A stretch of DNA of 64,000 nt from Candidatus Gastranaerophilales bacterium (GCA_944324285.1 CALUVR010000005.1:1-64000), one strand, 5' to 3'. Shown: positions 26,288 through 36,181, numbered from the stretch's first letter. Notes: generated by a model not told the origin, from the sequence alone. A program made the numbers and translations.

Positions 26288-26635
26288 ATGAAAAAAGTTA
26301 AAATTACGGTTCTCAAAACAACTCTTGATAAAGAACTCGCAGATGAATACGGCGCAGAAGGTCTTGGTCCTTGCCCTATGATGAAAGCAGGACAGGTTTT
26401 TTATGCTGATTGGGCAAAGCCTGAAGGATTTTGTGATGAAGCGTGGAAAGCTATTTATCAATATGTTTTTGCGCTTGCGCACGGCGCTGAAAAAGGCTTA
26501 TTTTATTACGGTGACTGGATTAGAAAACCGGGTGTTGCAATTTGTAGCTGCAACGACGGATTAAGACCTGTAATTTTTAAACTTGAAGCAACTGATGAAC
26601 AATCAGAAGTGAATTACGAACCTGCCGTACGGTAA
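26288..26635 (+). CDS. TIGR04076-type small protein
   Basis: A 115-aa protein with the order typical of TIGR04076: GPCPMMKAGQVF, PEGFCDEAWKAIYQYVFAL, GDWI and CSCNDGLRPVIFKL. Conserved Cys residues suggest metal or redox use, but the function is unknown. GAGGAG precedes the ATG. Single gene following tRNA-Thr. Confidence 0.75.
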   Translation: MKKVKITVLKTTLDKELADEYGAEGLGPCPMMKAGQVFYADWAKPEGFCDEAWKAIYQYVFALAHGAEKGLFYYGDWIRKPGVAICSCNDGLRPVIFKLEATDEQSEVNYEPAVR

Positions 26636-26704
26636 GCAAAATCTGTAAAACCGGCGGGAACTTATATAGTTAATTCAGCAGCTATCGGAAATCGGCAGCA
26701 CTGA

Positions 26705-27355
26705 TTATTCATCAAGTTTAAGAAGTTCAGATAAATCAACATTTCTTGTACTGTGGTGATGCGTAATTTTTGCGTCAACTGAATTCTCAACAGCTCTGAG
26801 TGCTGAGGTCATATTTTCGCATTCAATCATCATTTCGCGCTCACCTTTCGGAACATTAAATTTTAGGGTTCTAAAAAATTTTTTCACCGGTTCCGGAGCG
26901 GTTTTTGTCGGGAGAATGAGTGCAAAATCAGAGAGTTTTTCGGTATCTTTCATCGCAGTAAGCATAAGAGCTTTTCTGGTAAGATTATCATCATTCCAGA
27001 CGGTCATACCTTTTACCCGTTGATCACCTTTACCGGCGATTTCCATTATTCCGGTAATTTTATTCCCGTTTTCAACAGCAAGAAAAACTCTATCGTATGC
27101 CCATCTGGATAAATTTTTGGCAGTTTTTAACGCACTGTCATATACCGCACGAATATTTTCTGCCCCGAGAATTTTTTTATCTTCCGGAAAGTTCTGGCTT
27201 TTTGCTATATTATACATTCTTTCAACGAAATCTTTGTCCCTGCTGTCTATCGAATATATATTGATATCTCTTATTCCGTTTTTAAGCTGTTTCTTGACGT
27301 TGGTCATTTTTAATGCCTGAAAGTTTGGCTGGTTATTGACACTTTGTATTCTCAT
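26705..27355 (-). CDS. Hypothetical protein with lineage-type N-terminal motif, GNAT-like core
   Basis: 216 aa. The N-terminus MRIQSVNNQPNFQALKM has the NxPxFxAL-type motif that I associate with many Gastranaerophilales proteins (inference). The middle RVFLAVENGNKITGIMEIAG has the strand-loop-strand look of an acetyltransferase core, but no acetyl-CoA P-loop (Q/RxxGxG/A) is obvious. The C-terminus contains HHHSTRN. AAGGAG precedes the ATG. Confidence 0.5.
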   Translation of the reverse strand: MRIQSVNNQPNFQALKMTNVKKQLKNGIRDINIYSIDSRDKDFVERMYNIAKSQNFPEDKKILGAENIRAVYDSALKTAKNLSRWAYDRVFLAVENGNKITGIMEIAGKGDQRVKGMTVWNDDNLTRKALMLTAMKDTEKLSDFALILPTKTAPEPVKKFFRTLKFNVPKGEREMMIECENMTSALRAVENSVDAKITHHHSTRNVDLSELLKLDE

Positions 27356-27443
27356 TTTTACTCCTTATAGATTTTTTATCTGCTGAATTAAAGTGTGAAC
27401 AAAAGAAATTTTGCTAAAATTCGGCTGAAGTTCTTGAAATATC

Positions 27444-27471
27444 TTTACACAAATAAAAAATATGCTAGAAT
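27444..27471 (+). promoter_or_regulatory. Extended -10 promoter of the DUF3137 operon
   Basis: TTTACA (27444-27449), a 16-bp spacer ending in TGC and TAGAAT (27466-27471), with nine bases to the ATG at 27481 and no Shine-Dalgarno. Confidence 0.6.
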
Positions 27472-27480
27472 ATAAACATT

Positions 27481-27990
27481 ATGTACGAGATAAAAAAACA
27501 GATTTATCTTGATTTCACAAAAAATCAGAAGGCAGCGTTATTGAGTTTTTTGCGTGCTCTTGTCAAAAAGACGCCTGATAAGTCTGTTGATGAAATTTTA
27601 GAAAATTTTATTGAGGATGAGAGGTATTACCTTGAAATAAATGCATCAAGGTTTGAATTTTTGAAAGATTATCTGGATGATGAAAATTTTCTAAAAGACA
27701 CGAGGCTTTATTTAACTGAATGCCGCAAATATTATGATTACAAAAAAAAGCAGGAGCCGATAATTCAGGCAAATAAAGAGTTTGAAAAAAAGAAGCGGAA
27801 ATTTTTGCAGGAAGTCAAAATGGGAAAAGAAGCGCCTACAAAAAAACAGCTCTATTACTACGAAAAATTATGCAAAAGATACAATATAGAGAAAAAAGAA
27901 TTATCATCAAAACTTGAAGCACGCGATGAAATTGACAAAATTCTGACAGAATACTCAAACCCTTCTGTCGTAACTTATGAGGAAGAATAA
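27481..27990 (+). CDS. Hypothetical Lys/Glu-rich helical protein (169 aa)
   Basis: A charged helical protein (KKKRKFLQEVKMGKEAPTKKQLYYYEKLCKRYNIEKKELSSKLEARDEI ...) with no signal or membrane segment. It resembles an RNA-binding or coiled-coil scaffold in composition only. It is the first gene of a tight operon: its TAA overlaps the next ATG (TAATG). The likely leaderless start is described with its promoter. Confidence 0.65.
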   Translation: MYEIKKQIYLDFTKNQKAALLSFLRALVKKTPDKSVDEILENFIEDERYYLEINASRFEFLKDYLDDENFLKDTRLYLTECRKYYDYKKKQEPIIQANKEFEKKKRKFLQEVKMGKEAPTKKQLYYYEKLCKRYNIEKKELSSKLEARDEIDKILTEYSNPSVVTYEEE

Positions 27991-28919
27991 TGGAATTTAA
28001 CAATATCAAAGATTTCAAATCAAATTTTTCAAAGATATATCATAGTGAAGTTGTACCGAAACTTCGTGTTTTTGATACCGAAAGACAGGCAACTCATAAA
28101 AAAGCCGTAACTTTTGCTGCAATTGGCTTGCTTGCAGGTGCTGCTATATTCATATTATTTAACAATACTCCGAATGATATTTTTTTGTTTATCGGTGGTG
28201 TTTTAATGTTTTTGGGATTGATTGTATACCCGTTGATGCAAAAAGGATTTGAGCATAAATTAAAAGAACGGATTTTGCCTGTTTTAATGAAAGCGTTCGG
28301 AAACTTTCAGTGGTCAACCATGGATACTATTGATACTTCTGAAATAGTAACATCACGATTATTTTCAAGTTTTGCACATAGAGATTCTGACGACAACTTT
28401 ATCGGGACTTATAACAACATGCCTATTGCAATTTCTGAAACTGAATTGTATTACTACACATCCGGCTCCAGAGGCAATCGTCAGAAACATACAACATTCA
28501 AAGGCGTAATAATCACAATAGGCGTCGGCAAAAACTTTACGGGGCATACAATAATAAGGGTAAAAGGTTTATTTGGTGCAAGAAGAACCTATGAAGAAGT
28601 AAAACTTGAGGATCCGGAATTTGATAAAAAGTTTTTTGTTGATTCAAATGATCAGGTAGAAGCTAGATTTCTTATTACACCTGCTTTTATGGAAAGATTT
28701 AAGCGGATTTCCAATGCTTTTGGGGCAAAACATGCCGAATGCTCATTCAAAGACGGCAAAGTTATGATTGCGCTTGCAACAATGAAAGACCTCTTTAAAC
28801 TTGGAAGCCTCAACACTCCTCTTACAGACACAAAGCCTTACGAAGTCTTTTTGAACGAAATACTCTCAATTTTAGAGATGATTGACCACTTGAAAGTTAC
28901 ACAGAAAATCGGGTTATAA
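27990..28919 (+). CDS. DUF3137-type membrane protein
   Basis: A 309-aa protein with two adjacent membrane helices (about 38-75: FAAIGLLAGAAIFILFNN and FLFIGGVLMFLGLIVYPLM) and a large soluble C-terminal domain. The domain contains the segments FIGTYNNMPIAISETEL and FKGVIITIGVGKNFTGHTIIRV seen in DUF3137 proteins. Cytoplasmic-facing, function unknown. It sits between the helical protein and prmC with overlaps or near-zero gaps. Confidence 0.75.
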   Translation: MEFNNIKDFKSNFSKIYHSEVVPKLRVFDTERQATHKKAVTFAAIGLLAGAAIFILFNNTPNDIFLFIGGVLMFLGLIVYPLMQKGFEHKLKERILPVLMKAFGNFQWSTMDTIDTSEIVTSRLFSSFAHRDSDDNFIGTYNNMPIAISETELYYYTSGSRGNRQKHTTFKGVIITIGVGKNFTGHTIIRVKGLFGARRTYEEVKLEDPEFDKKFFVDSNDQVEARFLITPAFMERFKRISNAFGAKHAECSFKDGKVMIALATMKDLFKLGSLNTPLTDTKPYEVFLNEILSILEMIDHLKVTQKIGL

Positions 28920-28920
28920 A

Positions 28921-29766
28921 ATGACAACAATTCAGGATATAGTAAAAATTCTCACCACCAGCGGCATAGAATCAAATGAAGCAAATATTGAAGTAAAAAT
29001 GCTTATAGAACACTTTGCGGATTACGGAGTGAAAGATATTATAATGGGTAAAAAACTTGATGAGAAAAAACTTGCCATCGTAAAAGAAAAAGCCGAACTC
29101 CGCGCAAGAACCCATCAGCCAATACAGCATATTATAGGTTATGCGGATTTTATGGGTGAAAAATTTATAGTAAACCCGTCAGTTTTAATCCCGCGCGATG
29201 AAACGGAACTTCTGGTGAGGAAAGCTGTTGAAATTATTAATGCCAATAACTTTAAAACAGCGCTTGATGTCGGAACGGGAAGCGGCTGTATTGCCTGTAT
29301 GATTGCAAAACACACTGATTGTCAGATAATAGGGCTTGATATTTCTACAGACGCACTGAATACGGCACTTGATAACGCATCACGCTTAAATCTATTCAAT
29401 AAAGCAATTTTCAGAAAATCAGATATTTTCTCAAACGTCAAACCCGGAGAAAGCTTTGACATAATTATCTCAAATCCGCCTTATATCCCTCCGCAGGAAA
29501 AAGAAAATATTCAAAAAGAAGTAACCTTTGACCCTGAAATTGCGCTTTTTACAAAAGATGATAAAGGGCTTGAATTTTACGAAAAAATAATAAAAGGCGC
29601 ACCTGCGGTTCTAAATCCCAACGGTTTCCTGCTTTTTGAACTCGGTACAGGACAGGCGGATGATGTTAAAACCCTTATGAGCGAAAACTTTACAGGAATA
29701 GAAATCATAAAAGACCTTGCCGGTATTGAAAGGGTTATTTCAGGAAAATTACTTTCCCGAAACTAA
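28921..29766 (+). CDS. prmC: Release-factor glutamine methyltransferase PrmC (HemK)
   Basis: A 281-aa protein. It methylates the GGQ glutamine of RF1/RF2 using SAM. SAM site ALDVGTGSGCIACMIA, then GLDISTDAL, and the catalytic NPPYIPPQE motif. A helical N-terminal domain ends at VLIPRDETELLV. The length is typical. It follows the DUF3137 gene by one base. Confidence 0.95.
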   Translation: MTTIQDIVKILTTSGIESNEANIEVKMLIEHFADYGVKDIIMGKKLDEKKLAIVKEKAELRARTHQPIQHIIGYADFMGEKFIVNPSVLIPRDETELLVRKAVEIINANNFKTALDVGTGSGCIACMIAKHTDCQIIGLDISTDALNTALDNASRLNLFNKAIFRKSDIFSNVKPGESFDIIISNPPYIPPQEKENIQKEVTFDPEIALFTKDDKGLEFYEKIIKGAPAVLNPNGFLLFELGTGQADDVKTLMSENFTGIEIIKDLAGIERVISGKLLSRN

Positions 29767-29976
29767 TTTGTTTGATTTCTCTGCAGCTTTCAGATGAAGA
29801 GTATATATCGTGTTTAGCAGCGGGTATATTTTGCTTAATTCGTCAGAATTTTCCATTTCATTCTCGCAGTAACCTTTTAAAATTTCAATGTAATTTTGTT
29901 CTTCCTTATGCAAATTTTGTATAAGGAAGAATTTTTCAAGAAAAATATTTTTTTCGTTATTCATTAAATTTGCCAT
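29749..29976 (-). CDS. Small helical hypothetical protein (75 aa)
   Basis: MANLMNNEKNIFLEKFFLIQ ... is mostly helical and acidic with a basic C-terminus. The ATG at 29976 is preferred to an in-frame TTG at 29991. Its 3' end overlaps the end of prmC by 18 bases on the opposite strand. Not recognised; existence is moderately supported. Confidence 0.5.
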   Translation of the reverse strand: MANLMNNEKNIFLEKFFLIQNLHKEEQNYIEILKGYCENEMENSDELSKIYPLLNTIYTLHLKAAEKSNKLVSGK

Positions 29977-30073
29977 GCTTAAATCCAACAATCAAATTAT
30001 ACACTAAAAAATAAAAAACGGAATTATTATTAATAAATATTACATCAATTAGCTACCGGATTTTGCGCCCCCC

Positions 30074-30102
30074 TTGATGTCTGGTGTTTTTCTGCATATA
30101 AT
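30074..30102 (+). promoter_or_regulatory. Promoter of lepA, predicted leaderless
   Basis: TTGATG (30074-30079), a 17-bp spacer and TATAAT (30097-30102), ending seven bases before the ATG at 30110. No Shine-Dalgarno. Confidence 0.65.
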
Positions 30103-30109
30103 AAGAATT

Positions 30110-31912
30110 ATGAAATATAAAGAGAATGTAAGAAATTTTTGCATAATTGCCCACATAGACCACGGAAAATCAACACTTGCCGACAGATTGCTGGAGTTCA
30201 CAGGAACCGTAGCACAGCGTGATATGCAGAACCAGATAATGGACTCAATGGATATTGAGCGCGAGCGAGGAATTACGATTAAACTTAACGCCGCGAGAAT
30301 GAATTACAAATCAAAAAACGGCAAGGATTATGTTCTTAATCTGATTGATACCCCGGGGCATGTGGATTTTTCTTATGAGGTTTCGCGCTCTCTTGCTGCA
30401 TGCGAGGGTGCTCTTTTGATAGTGGATGCAACTCAAGGGGTTGAGGCGCAGACGCTTGCGAATGTCTATCTTGCTGCAGAACAAAACCTTGAAATTATTC
30501 CTGTTATTAATAAGATTGACCTTCCGTCTGCGGATGTTGAAAGAGTACGGGCTGAAATTGAAGAAGTTTTAGGAATTGATGCATCTCTTGCAATTCCTGT
30601 AAGCGCTAAGGCGGGAATAGGAATTGAAGAAGTTTTAGAAGCTGTTGTTGATTTAATTCCACCGCCTGAAGATACGACAGAAAAACCGCTCCGTGCACTT
30701 GTTTTTGACAGCGCTTACGACCAGTATCTCGGCACTCTCTGCTTTTTCAGAATTGTTGACGGGAAAATGAAACTCGGTGATAAGGTTAAATTTATGGCTT
30801 CGGGCAAGGAGTATGAAGTTGTCGAATTAGGTTATCAGACACCTATGCGCGTCCCTGTGGAGGAACTTGTATGCGGGGACGTCGGATATTTCGCAGGTTC
30901 AATAAAAGAATTGACACGTTTTGTGGGCGACACGATTACAACAGTTGAAAATCCTGCCAAAGAACCGCTTCCGGGATATAAGGAAGCTTTGCCTATGGTA
31001 TTTTCGGGTATGTACCCTGTTGATAACGATGATTACCACGATTTAAAAGAAGCACTCGAAAAATTAAAACTCAACGACAGCAGTATTACGTTTGAACCTG
31101 AAACCTCAAGCGCACTCGGCTTTGGTTTCCGCTGTGGTTTTTTGGGAATGCTTCACATGGAAATTGCGCAGGAACGTCTGGAGCGCGAATATAATCTTGA
31201 TTTAGTAACAACCGCTCCATCCGTTGTCTATAAGGTTTACAAAACAAACGGAGAAATGGTTGAAATAGATAACCCAGCAAATCTTCCGCCTGCACAGTAC
31301 AGGGATTATATAGAGGAACCGTATGTAAAAGTCCAGATTATCACTCCGAACGAATATGTCGGAACGTTGATGGACTTGGCGCAAACAAAACGCGGTATCT
31401 TCAAAAACATGACCTACCTTGATAAAATCCGTGCAAGCCTTGAATACGAAATACCTTTGAGTGAAGTCATCACTGATTTTTACGACCAGTTGAAATCCCG
31501 TTCAAAGGGTTATGCAAGTATGGATTACGAATTCTGTGACTATAAGCGTTCCAAACTTGTCAAGCTGGATATTATGCTTGCAGGTGAAATAGTAGACGCG
31601 CTTTCAGTCATCTGTCATGAGGACAGCGCATTTTATATCGGGCAAAAATTAACGACTAAATTAAAAGACATTATCCCGCGCCAGTTATTTGAAGTTCCGA
31701 TACAGGCGGCAATCGGCGGCAGAGTAATTGCCAGAACAAACATAAAAGCAATGCGCAAAAACGTTCTTGATAAATGTTACGGCGGCGACATCAGCCGTAA
31801 ACGCAAACTTCTCGAAAAACAGAAAAAAGGTAAAAAACGTATGAAATCAGTCGGTCGTGTAGAGGTCCCGCAGGAAGCTTTCATGGCTGTATTGAGCCTT
31901 GACGAAGAATAG
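30110..31912 (+). CDS. lepA: Translation elongation factor 4 (LepA)
   Basis: A 600-aa ribosome-associated GTPase. G1 [19 protein letters not shown]3 DTPGH and G4 NKIDLP; the EF-G-like domains and the LepA-specific C-terminus ([19 protein letters not shown] ... [14 protein letters not shown]) follow. The start at 30110 ([10 protein letters not shown]) is supported by homology and by the promoter position. In-frame codons upstream to 30074 overlap the promoter. Confidence 0.96.
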   Translation: MKYKENVRNFCIIAHIDHGKSTLADRLLEFTGTVAQRDMQNQIMDSMDIERERGITIKLNAARMNYKSKNGKDYVLNLIDTPGHVDFSYEVSRSLAACEGALLIVDATQGVEAQTLANVYLAAEQNLEIIPVINKIDLPSADVERVRAEIEEVLGIDASLAIPVSAKAGIGIEEVLEAVVDLIPPPEDTTEKPLRALVFDSAYDQYLGTLCFFRIVDGKMKLGDKVKFMASGKEYEVVELGYQTPMRVPVEELVCGDVGYFAGSIKELTRFVGDTITTVENPAKEPLPGYKEALPMVFSGMYPVDNDDYHDLKEALEKLKLNDSSITFEPETSSALGFGFRCGFLGMLHMEIAQERLEREYNLDLVTTAPSVVYKVYKTNGEMVEIDNPANLPPAQYRDYIEEPYVKVQIITPNEYVGTLMDLAQTKRGIFKNMTYLDKIRASLEYEIPLSEVITDFYDQLKSRSKGYASMDYEFCDYKRSKLVKLDIMLAGEIVDALSVICHEDSAFYIGQKLTTKLKDIIPRQLFEVPIQAAIGGRVIARTNIKAMRKNVLDKCYGGDISRKRKLLEKQKKGKKRMKSVGRVEVPQEAFMAVLSLDEE

Positions 31913-32939
31913 CACTAAGTGGAAAAACTTTTAGGGCGTTAAGTGAAATTAAATAAGGGGTTGGGTTACTCTTTATCCCCTCTCCCTATTGGAGAGGGGT
32001 CTGAAGGACGGATGAATAGTGAAAAAGTAGGTTGGGCATACCTGCCCAACCAAAATACTACGGAATACAAAGGGGGCAGACGAGGTATCGAGTTGACTCT
32101 GTATGCCTTGTGCTGAGGGTTGTTTTTTCTCCCCTCTCCCCACGGGAGAGGGCTAGGGTGAGGGGGCTGCATGAGAATAAGACTAAGAATAAATTCAGTA
32201 CAGTTGGATTTGTTTTCTCAACACGCTCCCGCCCTGCTCCCGCTATGGTTTCGAAAACAAATCCAACTATACTTGAAAAAATGTTAAGGCAGATAGTATG
32301 ATAAAAGGTTACGTGCAATAGAGTCCATCTTCCCTTGAGAGGGCTAGGGTGAGAGTAAAATGTGAATAGGCGTCATTCCGGAAGCGTAGAAAAATGGATT
32401 GAGGCGGAAGCTGAAATCTGGTTTTTCAAGCTATGCGGAATCGCATTACCGTTGGATTTAACGATAGTGCGATCCCGGGTCATAGCCCGGGATGACGTGC
32501 CTACAATCCTCCCTCCCCATTTGCAAAGAGGGTAATACTAATACCTCTCCCCACGGTCGGTTGGGCATACCTGCCCAACTAATAATGCAAAGGCTGGATT
32601 GCTTCGGCTAACGCCTCGCAATGACGTCACATCCCCTCTCCCCTTGAGGCGGATTTACACTCTGCCGAACAAAACAATCCGGTGAATTGTTTTGTGAGAG
32701 GGGACGGAACGAAGTGAGTCCGGATAGCGAACGGAGGAAGCCGGCAGAGCGTAGTTCGTAGGCGATACTCCGTGAGCGTGGAGTAAATTCAAGACAGGAA
32801 AGGGGTAGGAAGGGATATGATTAGCCTCCCTTTGTAAGGGAGGTGGCACGTAAGTGCCGGTGGGTTTTTATTTAGTTATTTTCGGTGCAGGCAATTTTTT
32901 ACAGCCTTTTGTTTTAATAAAAACGTCCCCGTTTTTTCT
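31913..32939. repeat. 1-kb composite of dispersed repeats
   Basis: No gene. Contains CTCTCCC..GGGAGAGG elements, GTTGGGCATACCTGCCCAAC palindromes (about 32031-32050 and 32561-32580) and a GTCATTCCGGAAGCG...GGATGACGT element (about 32372-32500). Also present are GATTGCTTCGGCTAACGCCTC (about 32595-32620), a 43-bp hairpin repeat (32659-32701), an inverted TCCGGATAGCGAACGGA block (about 32719-32735) and a CCTCCCTTTGTAAGGGAGG element (about 32823-32868). Confidence 0.8.
32659..32701. repeat. 43-bp hairpin repeat, copy 1
   Basis: Identical to 36295-36337. The core is CAAAACAAT and ATTGTTTTG, a 9-bp stem with a 7-nt loop. Confidence 0.75.
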
Positions 32940-32969
32940 GTGTGTATTCAGGGGAAAGGAATGGGTAGT

Positions 32970-33608
32970 ATGTCCATAGTAAATTTAACAAGAAAAGTTC
33001 TTCCGCAGATGTCAAGGCTTTCCGCAGAAAACAGAGCTGCTGTCAATAATATGCCCGAGATGGTTCTTGCAAGGATGATGCGCGAAGGGGACAAGAATAT
33101 CGTTCAGGTCGGAATGAACGAGTGCAAGGCTGTAAGAATTCTTCCAGGCAAAATAAATACAATTTATACTGATGGGCTTGCAAGCTGTAACGCTGTCGGA
33201 GTTGTTATGAAAGGCAAAGACGGTTATCCGATTACTATACTTTCGCATTATACCCCGCTTTCTATCTCAAAAGAACTTCAGGCATCAACACTTGAAAAAC
33301 AATTGCAGACGTATGATTACTTTATCGACAAAACTAAAAGACCTAAGCTTTTCTTTAATGTCCCGGGATACATTAATGAAACAGGCGAGTTAAAACCCTG
33401 CGTAAATAATATTTTTGAAAAAATCCGCACGGTTATGGATAAATTTTTTAACAAGAATTACGACGAACAGACAATTCTCTATCAGGGCAAGAACCGTCCA
33501 CCGTTTTTTTCGTCGGCAAATATTTTTCAATTTGATACCCGAAACCCGAATAAACTGAAAATGACTACCGTCGGAGAAAATGAACATTTTATAGATTTAA
33601 ACGGCTGA
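32970..33608 (+). CDS. Possible CheD/CNF-like deamidase-fold protein
   Basis: 212 aa from the ATG at 32970 (MSIVNLTRKV; AAAGGA nine bases upstream; in-frame codons at 32940 and 32961 are alternatives). The segment IYTDGLASCNAVGVVMKGKD followed by ILSHYTPLS has the Thr, Cys and His order of the CheD / cytotoxic necrotising factor glutamine-deamidase fold. That assignment rests on motif order alone. The remaining C-terminal third is unrecognised. No signal peptide. No chemotaxis genes are nearby, which weakens a CheD role. Confidence 0.4.
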   Translation: MSIVNLTRKVLPQMSRLSAENRAAVNNMPEMVLARMMREGDKNIVQVGMNECKAVRILPGKINTIYTDGLASCNAVGVVMKGKDGYPITILSHYTPLSISKELQASTLEKQLQTYDYFIDKTKRPKLFFNVPGYINETGELKPCVNNIFEKIRTVMDKFFNKNYDEQTILYQGKNRPPFFSSANIFQFDTRNPNKLKMTTVGENEHFIDLNG

Positions 33609-33700
33609 TTATTATCAAGCGCTGCTGTTTGGTTCCAAAATACTTAAAATTCCAGCATAAAATAATTCAAATAAAGCATTAAAAATATTTAAAACCGTTA

Positions 33701-33706
33701 TATAAT
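33701..33706 (+). promoter_or_regulatory. -10 element of the second Xer gene, predicted leaderless
   Basis: TATAAT ends exactly six bases before the ATG at 33713, which places the expected +1 on the start codon. No Shine-Dalgarno and no clear -35. Confidence 0.55.
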
Positions 33707-33712
33707 CGCAAA

Positions 33713-34594
33713 ATGGACGTACAAAATCTTTCGGAATACCTTGAATTTCTGGAAGTTGAAAAAGGGCTTTCAGAAAATACTATAGAGGCTTACCGCCGCG
33801 ACTTGAGTGATTTTTTGATTTTTTGTGAAAATCGTTCTATAGAGGATATAAATTTCATAAAAAGGGCGGAAATAAACAGCTACGTCCTGAAACTTCACGA
33901 TGAAAAACTTACGTCAACAACCGTTGTGCGCAAAATTGCATCACTCAGAGGATTTTTTAAATGGCTCTGCGCAAATGAATACTGTAAATCAGACCCGACA
34001 CTAACGCTTGAACAGCCGAAACTCCCCAAACGGCTCCCGAAAGTTATGACAATTCAGGAGATTGAAGAAATTCTTTCGCAAAACCTTGACGAACTCCATA
34101 CCCTGATTTTAGAACTCCTCTACGGCTGCGGCTTAAGGGTGTCGGAACTTGTGAATATTAATCTGAATGACATTGATATTAAAGCAAAATACCTCCGGTG
34201 TATGGGCAAAGGTTCTAAAGAAAGGCTTGTCCCGCTCGGCAAAAAGGCGGTTGACGCCGTGAAAAAATTCTTACCTGTGAGGGATTATAACCTTAAAAAA
34301 AATAATATTGCCGCAAAAAGACTCCTTATAAACGATAAAGGCAGAATTTTAACCCGACAGGATATTTATACCTTCATCCACGAACAGGGCGAAAAAATCC
34401 ATAAACATATTTCTCCGCACACACTGCGCCACAGTTTTGCCACCCACCTGATAGAAAACGGCGCTGATTTGAGGGTTGTGCAGGAACTTCTCGGTCATAG
34501 CGATGTCGCAACCACCCAGCTTTACACTCATATCAGTAAAAAACGCCTGAAAGAAGTTTATTTTGCAATAAACGGCAGCGGAGGCACAGTATAA
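33713..34594 (+). CDS. Tyrosine recombinase of the XerC/XerD family (second copy)
   Basis: A 293-aa paralogue of the protein at 21743. Catalytic residues: Arg in GCGLRVSELVN, Lys in MGKGSKER, HTLRHSFATH, LLGHSD and Tyr in TQLYTHIS. The shared C-terminal block HSFATHLIENGADLRVVQEL is identical in both. Together the two probably form the Xer pair for dif recombination. It is followed one base later by the BioD-like gene. Confidence 0.9.
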   Translation: MDVQNLSEYLEFLEVEKGLSENTIEAYRRDLSDFLIFCENRSIEDINFIKRAEINSYVLKLHDEKLTSTTVVRKIASLRGFFKWLCANEYCKSDPTLTLEQPKLPKRLPKVMTIQEIEEILSQNLDELHTLILELLYGCGLRVSELVNINLNDIDIKAKYLRCMGKGSKERLVPLGKKAVDAVKKFLPVRDYNLKKNNIAAKRLLINDKGRILTRQDIYTFIHEQGEKIHKHISPHTLRHSFATHLIENGADLRVVQELLGHSDVATTQLYTHISKKRLKEVYFAINGSGGTV

Positions 34595-34595
34595 A

Positions 34596-35315
34596 ATGCT
34601 TCAACTTTTTATTACCGGAGTAAAACCGAATTCAGGTAAAACCTTTATAACAGCAGGACTAGCCGCAACTATGCAGAGCCTCGGCTATTCTTCTGCCGTA
34701 TATCTTCCTGTACAGACAGGTGCTGTAGAGAATAGCGGCTATATTCAGGCTCCTGATCTTGTCTATGTTAAAAATATTGATGAAAATATTAAAACATATT
34801 GCAGCTACCTTTTGAAAAGTACGGATTTACCGCTGTTTGCAGCAGCCGCAGAAGAAGTTTTAATAGAAAAAGATATTATTTTTGAAGATTACCTGAGTAT
34901 CTCGGAGAAATATGAATGTTTTATTGTTAACGGTCTGAGCGGACTTTCCACCCCTTTAAGCAAAAATTTTTTAGAAGAAGATTTAATTAAAATGCTTGAT
35001 ATACCGCTTCTTCTGGTTGCATCCCCTCTGGATTCCTCGTTTAATGACATTCTGCTAACAATTAATAACGCCCAGTCAAAAAACATAAAACTACGCGGGA
35101 TTATTTTGAACGACTGTCCGTTTAAAACAGGCGACGTCAATCTTAAAAATCTTCCCCGTATGATAGAAGAATATGCGGATACAAGGGTTCTGGGAATAAT
35201 CCCGCACATCCACGACATGAGAAAATTTAAGCCAGAAGATTTGATAACATCTATTCTTACAGGGGTCGATATAGAAAGCGTTTTTGATGTAAAAATAGCT
35301 AAACTGCAAATGTAA
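34596..35315 (+). CDS. BioD-like ATPase (dethiobiotin synthetase family)
   Basis: A 239-aa P-loop protein: FITGVKPNSGKTFITAGLA (P-loop of the BioD type), YLPVQTGA, VNGLSGLSTPLS and LRGIILNDC match the BioD / AAA_26 order. If a true BioD, it closes the ureido ring of dethiobiotin from DAPA, CO2 and ATP. No other biotin genes are in view, so a related phosphotransacetylase-N-like role is possible. Co-transcribed with the Xer gene. Confidence 0.75.
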   Translation: MLQLFITGVKPNSGKTFITAGLAATMQSLGYSSAVYLPVQTGAVENSGYIQAPDLVYVKNIDENIKTYCSYLLKSTDLPLFAAAAEEVLIEKDIIFEDYLSISEKYECFIVNGLSGLSTPLSKNFLEEDLIKMLDIPLLLVASPLDSSFNDILLTINNAQSKNIKLRGIILNDCPFKTGDVNLKNLPRMIEEYADTRVLGIIPHIHDMRKFKPEDLITSILTGVDIESVFDVKIAKLQM

Positions 35316-35401
35316 ACTAATGTAAAGATTATATAAAATTTATATTGCAAAAATGTCAATTTTCAATAGAAAAAGTTGTTTATAAAAATAGAGGTACTTT
35401 T

Positions 35402-35575
35402 ATGGACGATAAAAAAGAGAGAAAGTTAACGGTCATAGAACGGACAGAAGAGGTTGAACAGAAGTCCGACAAAGCCGTGAAATCTCATCATACAAATCCG
35501 ATAATGAAAAAACTGGCGGCATTTCATCTGGAAAAGGCTGCGAAATTTTCTGTAAAAGACCTTTTTAAAAAGTAG
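35402..35575 (+). CDS. Small basic hypothetical protein (57 aa)
   Basis: Begins MDDKKERKLTVIERTEEVEQ after AGAGG. An upstream TTG frame to 35345 is less likely. Charged and helical, ending KFSVKDLFKK. Unrecognised; existence moderately supported by Shine-Dalgarno and composition. Confidence 0.5.
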   Translation: MDDKKERKLTVIERTEEVEQKSDKAVKSHHTNPIMKKLAAFHLEKAAKFSVKDLFKK

Positions 35576-35650
35576 CCGAAAGCAATTTTTAGTCAAAAAA
35601 GTATTATTATAGGAATAAAATAGAAACTTTTTAACACGAAAGGAGATATT

Positions 35651-36162
35651 ATGGGATTATTATCTATAGGGCATTCCGACGGAATTTTGAAAGCAGGGGT
35701 GTGAAACAGCAGAAAGCAGAACCGCAAGCACAAAGTCTTTCATCTCAAATTAACCAGCAGGGCGGTATTTTTGGTTTCGGTCCTAAGAAGATAGTTACTG
35801 AATTTAATGATGATGGTTCAAAAATAGAAAAACAGTATGATAAAGATGGAAATTTAACAAAGGAAATTGTTTATAAAGACGTCAATGGAGATGGGAAAGA
35901 AGATATTTATTCTGTAACATCTCATATTGAAGCTAAACCAGAATGGGATATGAATGCTTCTTCTTCAACATATATTGATGAAGATGGTGATGGATATAAT
36001 GACGTAGTGATAAAAAAAGAATATGATGAAAACGGAAAATTAAAAACCGAAACAAAAACAATTGAGGAAGATATAAATGATGTTAAAAACAGACAACATT
36101 TAGAATATGAAATATATAACAGGGATATGGACGTTCACAAATCAGGCATTTATATGAACTAA
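35651..36162 (+). pseudogene. Frameshifted (or leader-coupled) Asp-rich repeat protein
   Basis: A good AGGAGA precedes an ATG at 35651, but that frame stops after 17 codons (MGLLSIGHSDGILKAGV). A second frame beginning with GTG at 35701 overlaps the stop (GTGTGA) and runs 153 codons to 36162. The second frame holds calcium-loop-like DVNGDGKEDIY and DEDGDGYNDVV segments inside YDKDGNLTKEIVYKD and YDENGKLKTETK repeats. It has no Shine-Dalgarno of its own at a normal distance. Either a one-base loss in the GGGG run broke one gene of about 170 codons, or the short frame is a coupled leader peptide. The broken-gene reading is slightly preferred. Confidence 0.55.
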
Positions 36163-36181
36163 AACTTATAGCCTGATTGGT

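Noticed and set aside
32058-32318. Small open frames in the 32-kb repeat block
   Set aside because: Both strands are open across repeats; no Shine-Dalgarno and the translations are repeat-derived.
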